Positions 1 to 6,424 of a stretch of 9,923 nucleotides of DNA are shown in pieces (position 1 is the stretch's first letter; every line of letters begins with the position of its first letter). Under the pieces are notes generated by a model. It searched no databases and was not told where the DNA came from. It saw only the letters and a list, made by a program, of their open reading frames with translations. The DNA is from an uncultured Oscillospiraceae bacterium. Its GTDB lineage: Bacteria; Bacillota; Clostridia; Oscillospirales; Oscillospiraceae. The DNA lies in assembly GCA_944385305.1 (NCBI GenBank), contig CALWWS010000259.1, forward strand, positions 1-9,923. The letters run 5' to 3'. The translations under genes and the position numbers were made by a program.

Positions 1-1
1 G

Positions 2-121
2 TCCACCGGGGAGCGGAAGATGCTCCACTCCGCCAAGCAGATTCTCATCTCTGAGATTGTCCTCTCCCAGAATACCAGCTACGAGGATGTGGAGGAACGC
101 ATCAACACCGCGCTGGTATAA
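2..121 (+). CDS. 3' end of an unrecognised protein (39 codons)
   Basis: The second reading frame is open from the left edge to a TAA at 119-121 and encodes the last 39 residues of a protein. The tail is hydrophilic and probably helical, with an acidic stretch (YEDVEERIN) near the end. It is followed 33 bases later by an intrinsic terminator, as expected for the last gene of a transcription unit. I do not recognise a family from this fragment; genes upstream of ispD vary among clostridia. The call that it is coding rests on the open frame, the terminator position and the same orientation as ispD. Confidence 0.6.
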   Translation, partial: STGERKMLHSAKQILISEIVLSQNTSYEDVEERINTALV

Positions 122-154
122 CCCGGGTGGCGCAGGCATAAACTGGACAAAGAG

Positions 155-179
155 AAAGGAGCCCTAGGGCTCCTTTTTT
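155..179 (+). terminator. Intrinsic terminator after the left-edge gene
   Basis: A perfect inverted repeat (155-164 against 167-176, arm AAAGGAGCCC) folds into a stem with a CTAG tetraloop, followed by six T residues at 174-179. This is a textbook Rho-independent terminator. It ends the partial upstream gene and lies 18 bases before the ispD start, so ispD transcription must either read through it or start very close to the gene. Confidence 0.85.
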
Positions 180-196
180 GTGAAGGAGGAAGGGCT

Positions 197-931
197 GTGT
201 CCGGGCTTTGGAGTCGGATTTTTCATAAGAGCACCCCGGCGGGTGTACGGTGCAGCGCGGTGGTGCCCGCCGCGGGCAGCGCCTCCCGTATGGGGGGGCA
301 GGACAAGCTGATGCTTCCCCTGGGGGATGCGCCGGTGCTGGTACATACCCTGCGTGCTCTGGATTGCTGCGCCTATATTACAGAGATCGTTGTGGTCACC
401 AGGGGGGATCTCATCGTCCCCATCAGCCAGCTGTGCCGGGACTATGCCATCAATAAGGTTCGCAAGGTAATCGTGGGGGGCAAAACCCGTACCCACTCGG
501 TGCTTGCTGGGGTTGACGAGGTATCGGGGGATGCGCAGCTTATCGCCATCCACGACGGCGCCCGCCCTCTGGTGAGCCAGCAGGTGCTGGAGGAGGTCAT
601 TCTCCGCGCCGCCCAGTGCGGCGCCGCCGCCCCCGGCGTTCCGCTTAAGGACACGGTGAAGCGGATGAACGGGGAGGTGGTGGCCTCCACCCTGGAGCGG
701 GACGCCCTGTGCGCTGTGCAGACTCCCCAGGTATTTGAGCCATCCCTCATCAAAGCGGCGCTCACGCGCGCCCTGGAGGAGAATGCCGCCCTCACCGACG
801 ACTGCTCCGCCGTGGAGCGGCTGGGTATTGGGGTGGTCATCACCAGGGGCAGCTATGCCAACATAAAAATTACCACACCGGAGGATATGGCGGTGTGTCA
901 GGCGCTGCTGGAGTGGAGGGAAGAGCATTGA
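197..931 (+). CDS. ispD: 2-C-methyl-D-erythritol 4-phosphate cytidylyltransferase (IspD)
   Basis: IspD is the cytosolic MEP-pathway enzyme that joins CTP and 2-C-methyl-D-erythritol 4-phosphate to give CDP-methylerythritol and pyrophosphate. The 244-residue product has the family hallmarks: a nucleotide-binding loop [13 protein letters not shown] at residues 25-37 with R31 and K37 in the places of the E. coli catalytic Arg20 and Lys27, GGKTRTHSV at 94-102, HDGARP at 119-124, QTPQVF at 175-180, TDDCS at 200-204 and NIKITTPED at 222-230. The GTG start at 197 follows an AAGGAGGA site (183-190) at 6 bases. That start adds roughly 17 residues before the usual N-terminus; no later start has a comparable ribosome binding site. 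The gene overlaps ispF by four bases, so the two are co-transcribed and probably translationally coupled. Confidence 0.93.
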   Translation: MSGLWSRIFHKSTPAGVRCSAVVPAAGSASRMGGQDKLMLPLGDAPVLVHTLRALDCCAYITEIVVVTRGDLIVPISQLCRDYAINKVRKVIVGGKTRTHSVLAGVDEVSGDAQLIAIHDGARPLVSQQVLEEVILRAAQCGAAAPGVPLKDTVKRMNGEVVASTLERDALCAVQTPQVFEPSLIKAALTRALEENAALTDDCSAVERLGIGVVITRGSYANIKITTPEDMAVCQALLEWREEH

Positions 932-1404
932 GAATCGGCCACGGATACGATGTGCACCGCCTGGTGGAGGGGCGAAGGCTGATTCTGGGCGGTGTGGAAA
1001 TTCCCTATGAACGGGGCCTCTTAGGCCACTCGGACGCGGACGTGCTCACCCACGCGGTAATGGACGCCCTGCTGGGGGCCGCCGGACTGGGGGACATCGG
1101 AAAGCACTTTCCCGACAGCGACCCGGCCTATGCCGGGGCCGATTCCCTGGTTCTGCTGGACAGGGTTATGGAGCTGCTGGCCCGGGCAGGATACCGGGTG
1201 GGCAATGTGGACGCCACTATCCTGGCCCAGCGGCCCAAGCTGGCCGCCTATCTTCCTACTATGGCGGAGAATCTGGCCCGCCATATGGGAGTGTCCCCGG
1301 CCCAGGTCAATGTGAAGGCCACCACCGAGGAGGGCCTGGGCTTTACCGGGGCGGGGGAGGGGATGGCCGCCCACGCGGTGTGCCTGCTGGAGCTGCGCAT
1401 TTAA
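928..1404 (+). CDS. ispF: 2-C-methyl-D-erythritol 2,4-cyclodiphosphate synthase (IspF)
   Basis: IspF cyclises CDP-methylerythritol 2-phosphate to 2-C-methyl-D-erythritol 2,4-cyclodiphosphate with release of CMP, two steps after IspD; the family is a homotrimer with a divalent metal at each site. The 158-residue product has the expected length. Visible landmarks are GHGYDVHRL at residues 4-12, giving metal ligands D8 and H10, [11 protein letters not shown] at 33-43 with ligand H42, and the [11 protein letters not shown] signature at 121-131. I start it at TTG 928, which overlaps the ispD stop and has GGAGGG at 915-920, because the protein then begins at the family's normal [10 protein letters not shown]. 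The upstream in-frame GTG at 895 would add eleven residues encoded within ispD and is not needed. A large hairpin follows the stop. Confidence 0.93.
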   Translation: MRIGHGYDVHRLVEGRRLILGGVEIPYERGLLGHSDADVLTHAVMDALLGAAGLGDIGKHFPDSDPAYAGADSLVLLDRVMELLARAGYRVGNVDATILAQRPKLAAYLPTMAENLARHMGVSPAQVNVKATTEEGLGFTGAGEGMAAHAVCLLELRI

Positions 1405-1410
1405 ACGGAA

Positions 1411-1460
1411 GAAAAGGGCGGGAGGACGCCCCCTTCAGGGGATGTCCTTCCGCCCTTCTT
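1411..1460. terminator. Hairpin terminator shared by convergent ispF and NUDIX gene
   Basis: A 14-base-pair stem (1414-1427 with 1444-1457, one G-T pair) encloses a second small hairpin (CCCC 1430-1433 with GGGG 1438-1441, loop TTCA). It fills almost the whole gap between the ispF stop and the stop of the opposing NUDIX gene. On both strands the outer flanks are T-rich but interrupted (CTTCTTTC on plus, CTTTTCTTCC on minus) rather than a clean T run. A bidirectional terminator is the natural reading; efficiency is uncertain. Confidence 0.65.
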
Positions 1461-2078
1461 TCAATCCACCGGCGGTACCCAGTGGGGGTCCTTCCTGGCC
1501 TGAAAGCACAGGGCCACCTGTTCCCGGGTACACTTGTCCTGAGAGAGGGGAGGCAGGGCGTCCAGAGGGAAGTAGCCGCTGGATATAGTCTCACAGTTGG
1601 GCGCAAAGGAGCCACCCAGAAGTCTGCAAAGGAGAAAGACCTTACAGATATTGTAGGCATAGGGCGGCTGGTTGTGCTTTTTTCGATCCTGGAGAGCGAT
1701 GAGCCGATCCACGGCCACCTCCAGCCCGGCCTCCTCCCATACCTCTTTTACCGTATTCTCCGCCACCGAGCGGTCCACGTCCACCCAGCCGCCGGGCAGG
1801 GCCCACAGGCCGGTATTTTCCTGTACCAGGAGAATGCCGTCCCCCTGAAAGATGGCCGCCCGGCAGTCCAGCTTGGGGGTCTGGTAGCCCGTCTCACAGC
1901 AGAACAGCTCCTCCACCTTCTCCCGGGGCAGGGGAGACAGGCTGGCGGCCATCTCCGCCGCGATCTCCCGGACGCGGGTAAAGCGCTGGATGTCGAACAC
2001 ATCCTTTCCGTAGTAGAGGCCGGCCTGAGCCAGACTTTGCAGCTCAATGGCCCAGTTCAGCAGCTGGTTTTGCTCCAT
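1461..2078 (-). CDS. NUDIX hydrolase with N-terminal NUDIX-associated domain
   Basis: The 205-residue protein begins with a helical region (about residues 1-65) that resembles the N-terminal domain found ahead of some NUDIX hydrolases annotated as ADP-ribose pyrophosphatase-like (PF12535 type). The catalytic domain follows from about residue 70. The NUDIX box spans 97-119, with the metal-binding core KEVWEEAG at 111-118 including E112, E115 and E116. The first acidic position of the classical box is Arg and the usual Arg of REUxEE is Lys; I recall similar substitutions in this subfamily, so I do not read it as inactive. Such enzymes cleave a nucleoside diphosphate linked to another group; the true substrate here is unknown. 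The ATG has a GGGAGA site 6 bases upstream, and a good minus-strand promoter lies at 2115-2143. It is a single-gene unit, convergent with ispF. Confidence 0.88.
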   Translation of the reverse strand: MEQNQLLNWAIELQSLAQAGLYYGKDVFDIQRFTRVREIAAEMAASLSPLPREKVEELFCCETGYQTPKLDCRAAIFQGDGILLVQENTGLWALPGGWVDVDRSVAENTVKEVWEEAGLEVAVDRLIALQDRKKHNQPPYAYNICKVFLLCRLLGGSFAPNCETISSGYFPLDALPPLSQDKCTREQVALCFQARKDPHWVPPVD

Positions 2079-2114
2079 AGGGCATCTCCCTTTTCCGTTT
2101 TATATGCGTGCACC

Positions 2115-2143
2115 ATTATATACCACCGGCCGGAGGGGGACAA
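2115..2143 (-). promoter_or_regulatory. Sigma-A-type promoter for the NUDIX gene
   Basis: Read on the minus strand, TTGTCC (2143-2138) is followed after 17 bases by a perfect TATAAT (2120-2115). Transcription would start near 2108, giving a leader of about 30 bases before the NUDIX ATG. The spacing and the perfect -10 make this one of the better promoters visible in the window. The remaining bases up to 2268, between the divergent NUDIX and DUF3343 genes, show no clear plus-strand promoter; a GC palindrome (CCGGCGCGCCGG, 2224-2235) is the only other structure I see there. Confidence 0.7.
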
Positions 2144-2268
2144 GGGAGAGTTTCCGGGACGGGTGGAGCGGTTTGTGCATACACTGGCCCAGGGAGATGA
2201 TTCCCCGGTCTGGCCGCCTGCGCCCGGCGCGCCGGCGCCAGCCTGTTGCGCTGGAAAGGACCCAAGCT

Positions 2269-2523
2269 ATGCTCTATTCCCTTATCGTATGCCGCTCCCT
2301 CACTTATGCCCAGCGGACTGCCGCCGTGCTGGGGCGGGGGGGCATTACTGCTACAATTTTTCGTTCCCCCCGGGCCATCGACCAGGAGGGGTGCAGCTAC
2401 TGCGTGCGGGTGGCCAGACAGCGGCTGACAGACGCGCTGCTTCTGCTGGGGCGGGCGGGCCTGCCCCCCAAGAGGGTGCTTATGCTCACGCAGGACGGCC
2501 TCTATCAGGAGGTGGTCCTGTGA
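2269..2523 (+). CDS. DUF3343 protein, putative Se/S carrier-like
   Basis: This 84-residue protein matches the DUF3343 family (PF11823, described as putative Se/S carrier protein-like). The visible signatures are a short beta-alpha-beta start (LYSLIVCRSLTYAQRTAAVL) and the conserved GCSYCVRV around residues 41-48, which puts C42 and C45 in a CxxC pair; C8 is a third cysteine. I choose ATG 2269 because it has an AAGGA site (2256-2260) at 8 bases; the same frame is open further upstream, but that extension overlaps the divergent NUDIX gene and resembles nothing. It overlaps the next gene, a cysteine desulfurase-like enzyme, by four bases. The pairing suggests the small protein accepts or shuttles sulfur or selenium released by that enzyme. 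The role is inferred from the family name and context. Confidence 0.85.
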   Translation: MLYSLIVCRSLTYAQRTAAVLGRGGITATIFRSPRAIDQEGCSYCVRVARQRLTDALLLLGRAGLPPKRVLMLTQDGLYQEVVL

Positions 2524-3659
2524 TCTATTTTGACAGTGCCGCCACCACCCTGCAAAAGCCCCCGGAGGTGGTCCGGGCGTCGGTCTATGCCATGACCCAT
2601 ATGGCAAGCCCCGGCCGGGGAGGTCACCGGCCGGCCATGCTGGCCGCAGAGACCGCCTTCTCCTGCCGGCAGGCCGCCGCCCGGCTCTTCCATGTGGAGG
2701 ACCCGGAGCAGGTGGTATTTACCTTCAACGCCACCCATGCCCTGAATATCGCCATTAAATCCCTGGTGTCGCCGGGGGATACGGTGCTCATCTCCGGTTA
2801 TGAGCACAATGCGGTGACTCGCCCGCTCCATGCTCTTGGGGCAACTGTGCGGGTGTTTACCGGGCCGCTGTTTGACCAGGAGGCACTGCTGCGCTCCTTT
2901 GAGGAGCAGCTGGACTCCCAGGTGCGGGCGGTTATCTGTACCCATGTGTCCAACGTGTTCGGCTATGTGCTGCCTGTGGAGGAGATTGCCGCCCGGTGCC
3001 GGGCGCAGGGCGTGCCGTTGATTCTGGACGCCTCCCAGTCTGCCGGCTGCCTGCCGGTAGACGTCCAGGCCCTGGACGCCAGCTTTGTGGCCATGCCGGG
3101 ACACAAGGGGCTCTACGGCCCCCAGGGCACCGGGCTGCTGCTGTGCCGGAGTGACACCAAAACCCTGCTGGAGGGGGGGACGGGAAGCGCCTCCGCCCGG
3201 CAGGAGATGCCCGACTTTCTCCCCGACCGCCTGGAGGCGGGGACTCACAACATCCCCGGCGTGGCCGGGCTGCTGGCGGGTATCCGCTACGTCCAGCGGG
3301 AGGGAAGTGCTCAAATTCTCCGGCGGGAACGCCGCCTGGTCCAGCTCACCGCCCGGGGATTGTCCCGAATACCCGGGGTCACAGTATACGCTGCACAGGA
3401 CCCCACACTTCAGGCCGGTGTGCTCTCCTTCCGCACCAACGGCGCGGACTGTGAGGAGATAGGAGAGCGCCTTGGCCGCAGGGGCATTGCTGTGCGCGCC
3501 GGCCTGCACTGTGCCCCCCTGGCCCATCAGTCGGCGGATACCTTCCAAACCGGGACGGTGCGGGTCAGCTTCTCCGGTCTGAATACTCCCGGAGAGGTGG
3601 AGAAGTTTGTACGGGAATTGAAGCCAATTCTGAGCAGCTTCTCTGCACCCGGGAAGTAA
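2520..3659 (+). CDS. Class V aminotransferase, cysteine desulfurase / selenocysteine lyase-like
   Basis: The 379-residue product is a PLP enzyme of the NifS/CsdA type, closest in style to the 'cysteine desulfurase family protein' group of about 380 residues. It starts with the typical IYFDSAATT (2-10). PLP contacts are recognisable: YEHNA at 94-98 with H97, LILDASQSAG at 168-177 with D170, and the Schiff-base lysine K196 in GHKGLYGPQG. The catalytic cysteine is C331 in RAGLHCAPLAH (326-336). Enzymes of this group remove sulfur (or selenium) from cysteine (or selenocysteine) as an enzyme-bound persulfide or as selenide, leaving alanine. The GTG start at 2520 has AGGAGG (2507-2512) 7 bases upstream and gives a GTGA overlap with the DUF3343 gene, so translation is probably coupled. 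The frame stays open far upstream as a chance ORF across the NUDIX gene; that part is not coding. No neighbouring iscU/sufU scaffold is seen. Confidence 0.88.
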   Translation: MIYFDSAATTLQKPPEVVRASVYAMTHMASPGRGGHRPAMLAAETAFSCRQAAARLFHVEDPEQVVFTFNATHALNIAIKSLVSPGDTVLISGYEHNAVTRPLHALGATVRVFTGPLFDQEALLRSFEEQLDSQVRAVICTHVSNVFGYVLPVEEIAARCRAQGVPLILDASQSAGCLPVDVQALDASFVAMPGHKGLYGPQGTGLLLCRSDTKTLLEGGTGSASARQEMPDFLPDRLEAGTHNIPGVAGLLAGIRYVQREGSAQILRRERRLVQLTARGLSRIPGVTVYAAQDPTLQAGVLSFRTNGADCEEIGERLGRRGIAVRAGLHCAPLAHQSADTFQTGTVRVSFSGLNTPGEVEKFVRELKPILSSFSAPGK

Positions 3660-3676
3660 ATTGAAGCTCCTTGCGC

Positions 3677-3705
3677 TTTTCTTTTCATCTGCTCCATGCT
3701 ATAAT
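3677..3705 (+). promoter_or_regulatory. Extended -10 promoter of the LuxR-type regulator gene
   Basis: TGCTATAAT at 3697-3705 is a perfect extended -10 element. The -35 position 17 bases upstream (TTTTCT, 3677-3682) is poor, as is usual for extended -10 promoters. Start of transcription would be near 3712, about 54 bases ahead of the regulator's ATG. The element sits in a short AT-rich gap after the aminotransferase gene, so the regulator is probably its own transcription unit. I see only a weak 4-bp hairpin plus T-rich stretch (3664-3685) that could end the upstream operon. Confidence 0.65.
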
Positions 3706-3765
3706 ATATCATGAGAGATTTTAGGGTAATTGCAAAAAGAAGTCTTAAAGGAGGAAGGAGCGGAC

Positions 3766-4866
3766 ATGGAGCAGCGCGAAGCGGGTCAAGTGGAATTTCT
3801 GATTGAGATGTCGGATCGTCAGATTTCAGCCAGGGAATTTTTCAGCAATGTGTTACTCAATTCCCTGAGTAAGAATTTCCATCTAGACCATGTTTTGATC
3901 TCCTGCTTTGATATTAATAACAACTTCCTTTCCTGGACCGCTCACAATGGCATTCGGATAAACAGTCAGACACATCCCTACCGGAAATTTGCCCCGAACG
4001 ACGTGATTGGACATAAAGCCTATGAGGATGCTGTGCGGGACCGGCTGACCTACTTTAATGTGGAACCCCGGCTGTACAAGTCCACGGATATTATTGACTC
4101 CATTGATTATGACTCCTCTGCCTATGTAAGGTTTATGGAGGAAAATTTCAATGCTCATTACAGTGTAACCATGGCTCTGGGGATGAACGCCTATATCCAA
4201 ATTACCTTTTTTAAATCCTTAAGGCAGGGTGATTTTACCCCGGAAGAGATGGAGCAGCTGAAGCAGATATATGTCTATGTGGCCAATTCCTATAAAAATT
4301 TTAAAAAGCACGAGCAGGCAAAAATTATCTCCAATATTCAGGATGAGATCATCACCTCGGGGGAGCGTGCGTATCTGATTACTGATTCATTTATGCGCAT
4401 TATGCTCTGTAATCGAGCGGCACGAGAATATTTAGCCGATATTTTTGGCGCCCGGGCGATCGAAGAGATAAGCGCTGCTCAGCCCTGTGCCTGGCTGCCG
4501 TTTTTGTTGGAGGGCAGAGAGGAGCTCAATGCCGCAGACCGGGTACGCACCAATATTATCAAAGATTATATTTTTAAAATTTATACCTACGATCAGAGCT
4601 ATTCCCACGGAATTATTGACAGATATCACTGGATTACCATCTCCAAGGACAAGGCGGAGCGGCCATGCCAGCCTGCCGTAGCGGGCTTACCTCTTACTCA
4701 GGCGGAGCGGCGGGTAGCCGAGCTTCTGCGGGACGGCCTGACCTATCGTGCCATTGCCGAGCAGCTGATTATCAGCTATCACACTGTAAAAAATCATGTG
4801 CAGAATATCTACGCCAAATGCGGCGTAAAAAGCCGGTTTGAATTGTTTAAACTGCTGGATTATTAG
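3766..4866 (+). CDS. LuxR-family transcriptional regulator with GAF-like and PAS-like sensor regions
   Basis: The 366-residue protein ends in a clear LuxR/FixJ-type helix-turn-helix (about 308-366): PLTQAERRVAELLRDGLTYR, then AIAEQLIISYHTVKNHVQNI with the recognition helix around 337-352. The N-terminal half (about 15-185) has a GAF-like pattern ending in the characteristic 'GDFTPEEMEQLKQI'. A PAS-like segment follows (about 198-295), with 'AYLITDSFMRIMLCNRAA' resembling a PAS core. There is no response-regulator receiver domain and no recognisable autoinducer-binding domain of the LuxR/LasR kind, so it probably senses a small ligand or redox cue in the cytosol. I use ATG 3766, which follows GGAGGAAGGAG (3750-3760); the in-frame TTG at 3730 lacks such a site. 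The codons are visibly more AT-rich than in flanking genes. It sits directly upstream of, and in line with, the DUF1097-to-GRE operon and is the obvious candidate to control it. Confidence 0.87.
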   Translation: MEQREAGQVEFLIEMSDRQISAREFFSNVLLNSLSKNFHLDHVLISCFDINNNFLSWTAHNGIRINSQTHPYRKFAPNDVIGHKAYEDAVRDRLTYFNVEPRLYKSTDIIDSIDYDSSAYVRFMEENFNAHYSVTMALGMNAYIQITFFKSLRQGDFTPEEMEQLKQIYVYVANSYKNFKKHEQAKIISNIQDEIITSGERAYLITDSFMRIMLCNRAAREYLADIFGARAIEEISAAQPCAWLPFLLEGREELNAADRVRTNIIKDYIFKIYTYDQSYSHGIIDRYHWITISKDKAERPCQPAVAGLPLTQAERRVAELLRDGLTYRAIAEQLIISYHTVKNHVQNIYAKCGVKSRFELFKLLDY

Positions 4867-4886
4867 CGCTGACACTCTGGGTCCTT

Positions 4887-4954
4887 CGGTCACATTTGCT
4901 ATTATAAATAAGGAGGATTCCCTATTTATAATAGTGAATGTGGCCGTTGTTTTT
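4887..4954 (+). terminator. Very long inverted repeat (27-base arms) with T run; terminator and/or operator
   Basis: Bases 4887-4913 and 4920-4946 form an almost perfect inverted repeat: 27 positions with one A-C mismatch and three G-T pairs, around a six-base loop (AGGATT, 4914-4919). The core, CTATTATAAATA, is exactly repeated. TTGTTTTT follows immediately at 4947-4954, so it can act as an intrinsic terminator for the regulator gene. The arms are much longer than termination needs, and the repeat abuts the predicted operon promoter, so it could also be an operator. No second copy is seen in the window. Confidence 0.7.
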
Positions 4955-4976
4955 CCTAAATTACTTTTGCTACACT
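4947..4976 (+). promoter_or_regulatory. Predicted promoter of the DUF1097-MBL-activase-GRE operon
   Basis: TTGTTT (4947-4952) is followed after 18 bases by TACACT (4971-4976), which is preceded by TGC, giving an extended -10 of the form TGnTACACT. Transcription would begin near 4983, leaving a leader of about 95 bases before the chosen DUF1097 start. The -35 coincides with the T run of the upstream inverted repeat, so a factor bound to the repeat would contact RNA polymerase closely. Moderate confidence: the -10 matches four of six consensus bases. Confidence 0.45.
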
Positions 4977-4984
4977 TGTAACAC

Positions 4985-5006
4985 AAAGATGCTCCGGAGC
5001 ATTTTT
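4985..5006 (+). promoter_or_regulatory. Perfect 14-base palindrome with T run in the operon leader
   Basis: ATGCTCCGGAGCAT (4989-5002) is a perfect palindrome; with the flanking AAAG and TTTT it makes a nine-pair stem (one G-T pair) around a CCGG loop, ending in five T residues (5002-5006). By shape it is a small intrinsic terminator. If the promoter at 4947-4976 is real, it lies at the very 5' end of the transcript, where it would instead be an operator over the start site or a 5' protective hairpin. The remainder of the leader (5007-5078) shows no recognised riboswitch. Confidence 0.5.
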
Positions 5007-5078
5007 AGCCTGTTAAATCACTCGCCTATCCCCGCGAAAGAAATGGAGGTCATATTTCAAGCAGAAAGGAAGATTTCA

Positions 5079-5609
5079 GTGACTGCAAAAGCGAAAGCTT
5101 ATTGGTCTATATGGATCGGTCTGTGGACGGGGATCTATGTTCTTCTCTATTTGCTCAGTCCGCTTGCCAAGCACGGGATTATCTGGTGCACCTTTATCGC
5201 GCTGCCTATCTTCTTTAACGGCGGCGCCCTGCGAAAGGATTATATCCCGCAGATGATCTGCAGCTGCGTTGGCGTAATTTGGGGCGTCATCATGTTTGCC
5301 GGAACAAGCGGCCTGATGGGCCAGCTGGGTATCGGCAGTGCCGGGGCAAATGCCATCTCCTGCGGTGTATTTACGGTAACCTGCTGCATGATGATGATTT
5401 TTAAGGACAACACCATGCTTAACAAGGTGCCGGCCATGTTCGGCGGCATTTCTGCCTGCTTCTCTCAGGGGGCGGCACCGGATAAGATTATTCCGGTCAT
5501 GATTACCCTGTGCCTGGGCGTCACACTTGGACTGCTGTGCAACGAGGGCGGCCCCATCTGTGAAAAACTGGCCTCCAAAAATCACAGAGATCAGACTGCG
5601 AAAATTTGA
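5079..5609 (+). CDS. DUF1097-type multi-pass membrane protein
   Basis: The 176-residue protein is very hydrophobic and fits the DUF1097 family of small inner-membrane proteins in length and in the conserved 'FGGISACFSQGA' region (121-132). Five to six membrane segments can be seen at about residues 8-27, 33-48, 58-75, 88-108, 115-130 and 136-154, with a charged C-terminal tail (KLASKNHRDQTAK). Function is unknown in the family; in this setting a permease or channel for the operon's substrate or product is plausible, but that is inference. I start at GTG 5079, with AAAGGA (5065-5070) 8 bases upstream, which gives a short cytosolic N-terminus. An in-frame ATG at 5043 would add 12 residues but has only a weak upstream site. 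The next gene begins 13 bases after the stop, so they are co-transcribed. Confidence 0.78.
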   Translation: MTAKAKAYWSIWIGLWTGIYVLLYLLSPLAKHGIIWCTFIALPIFFNGGALRKDYIPQMICSCVGVIWGVIMFAGTSGLMGQLGIGSAGANAISCGVFTVTCCMMMIFKDNTMLNKVPAMFGGISACFSQGAAPDKIIPVMITLCLGVTLGLLCNEGGPICEKLASKNHRDQTAKI

Positions 5610-5622
5610 AAGGAGCATTACT

Positions 5623-6420
5623 ATGGCAAGATTAGCGATTCTGGAAACCGGTCTTTGGGATGTTCCGAGAAATGAAATTATTGCAGCAGAGACTCCTGAG
5701 ATCTATGCAGAAAACAGAAGACATAAAATTCCTGGCTTCAGCGTGCTGATTCAGGATAAGAAGTTGGGCAATATCCTCTGGGATACCGGTATTACTGCGG
5801 ACTGGGAGGCAAACTGGGGCGAGGAGTTTAAGCGCAACTATACATTTGACAAGCTGTGCAAGCTGGATGAGGAGCTGGCCAGAGTTGGTCTTGCTCCCAA
5901 GGATATTGATCTGCTTATCCTCTCCCACCTGCACTATGACCACGCCGGCAATATCAAGCTGTTCCGCAACACCCCTGCCGGGCAGAAGATTATGATCTCC
6001 GAAGCGGAGGCGCAGGAGGCGTTCCCAAAGGTGTGCATGTCAGTTGACGGCGTCTCTGGGGCGTATTTCCGGGATGAAATCGTGATGGATGGCATTGGCT
6101 ATCAGACCATCAAGGAGGACCAGTGGATCTCTGATGATGTGTTCCTGTTTATTCAGAGAGGGCATACCCCCGGCGTTATCGGCCTGCTGGTCAAAACTGA
6201 GGAGAACGGCTTTATGATGTTTGCCTCGGATGCGGTGTACTCCAAACTCAACTTTGGCCCGCCTATCGTTCTTCCTGGCCTTTGCGTGGATCCGGACTCC
6301 TACAAGGCAAATGTGGCACGCCTTCAGAAGATGCAGGCTGAATACGATGCCAAAATGGTGTTTGGCCACGATGTGGAGGACTTTAAGCAGTGGAAGGTCG
6401 CTCCCTACTGGTATAAATAA
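5623..6420 (+). CDS. Metallo-beta-lactamase-fold hydrolase, N-acyl homoserine lactonase-like
   Basis: The 265-residue protein is an MBL-fold hydrolase resembling the AHL/gamma-butyrolactone lactonases (AiiA, AttM). The dinuclear metal set is complete: SHLHYDHAGN at 101-110 (H102, H104, D106, H107), H181 in GHTPG, D203 in SDAVY, and H249 in FGHD. Y206 lies three residues after the bridging aspartate, just where AiiA has its catalytic Tyr194 (DASY in AiiA, DAVY here), which favours lactone or ester hydrolysis over beta-lactam or glyoxalase activity. No signal peptide is seen, so it is cytosolic. ATG 5623 follows AAAGGAG (5609-5615) at 7 bases. It lies between the DUF1097 gene and the GRE activase, so its substrate is probably part of the GRE pathway; quorum quenching is possible but less likely from context. 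Confidence 0.87.
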   Translation: MARLAILETGLWDVPRNEIIAAETPEIYAENRRHKIPGFSVLIQDKKLGNILWDTGITADWEANWGEEFKRNYTFDKLCKLDEELARVGLAPKDIDLLILSHLHYDHAGNIKLFRNTPAGQKIMISEAEAQEAFPKVCMSVDGVSGAYFRDEIVMDGIGYQTIKEDQWISDDVFLFIQRGHTPGVIGLLVKTEENGFMMFASDAVYSKLNFGPPIVLPGLCVDPDSYKANVARLQKMQAEYDAKMVFGHDVEDFKQWKVAPYWYK

Positions 6421-6424
6421 TCCC

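Noticed and set aside
164..928. Minus-strand open frame opposite ispD
   Set aside because: It is low-complexity, His/Gly/Pro-rich antisense translation of a clear ispD gene, with no independent support.
2224..2235. Palindrome CCGGCGCGCCGG as an operator for the DUF3343 operon
   Set aside because: Short GC-only palindromes are common by chance in this composition, and no clear plus-strand promoter lies near it.
2047..2268. N-terminal extension of the DUF3343 frame
   Set aside because: It would overlap the divergent NUDIX start and its promoter and has no recognisable sequence; ATG 2269 has a good ribosome binding site and gives the normal family length.
1380..2519. Open frame continuing 380 codons upstream of the NifS-like gene
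   Set aside because: It runs antisense through the NUDIX gene and through the DUF3343 gene out of frame; the recognisable enzyme begins at the GTG at 2520 with a strong ribosome binding site.
3766..6420. A quorum sensing/quenching module (LuxR-type regulator plus AHL lactonase)
   Set aside because: The regulator lacks the autoinducer-binding domain and there is no luxI-type synthase; the lactonase is in an operon with a GRE, so a metabolic role is more likely.
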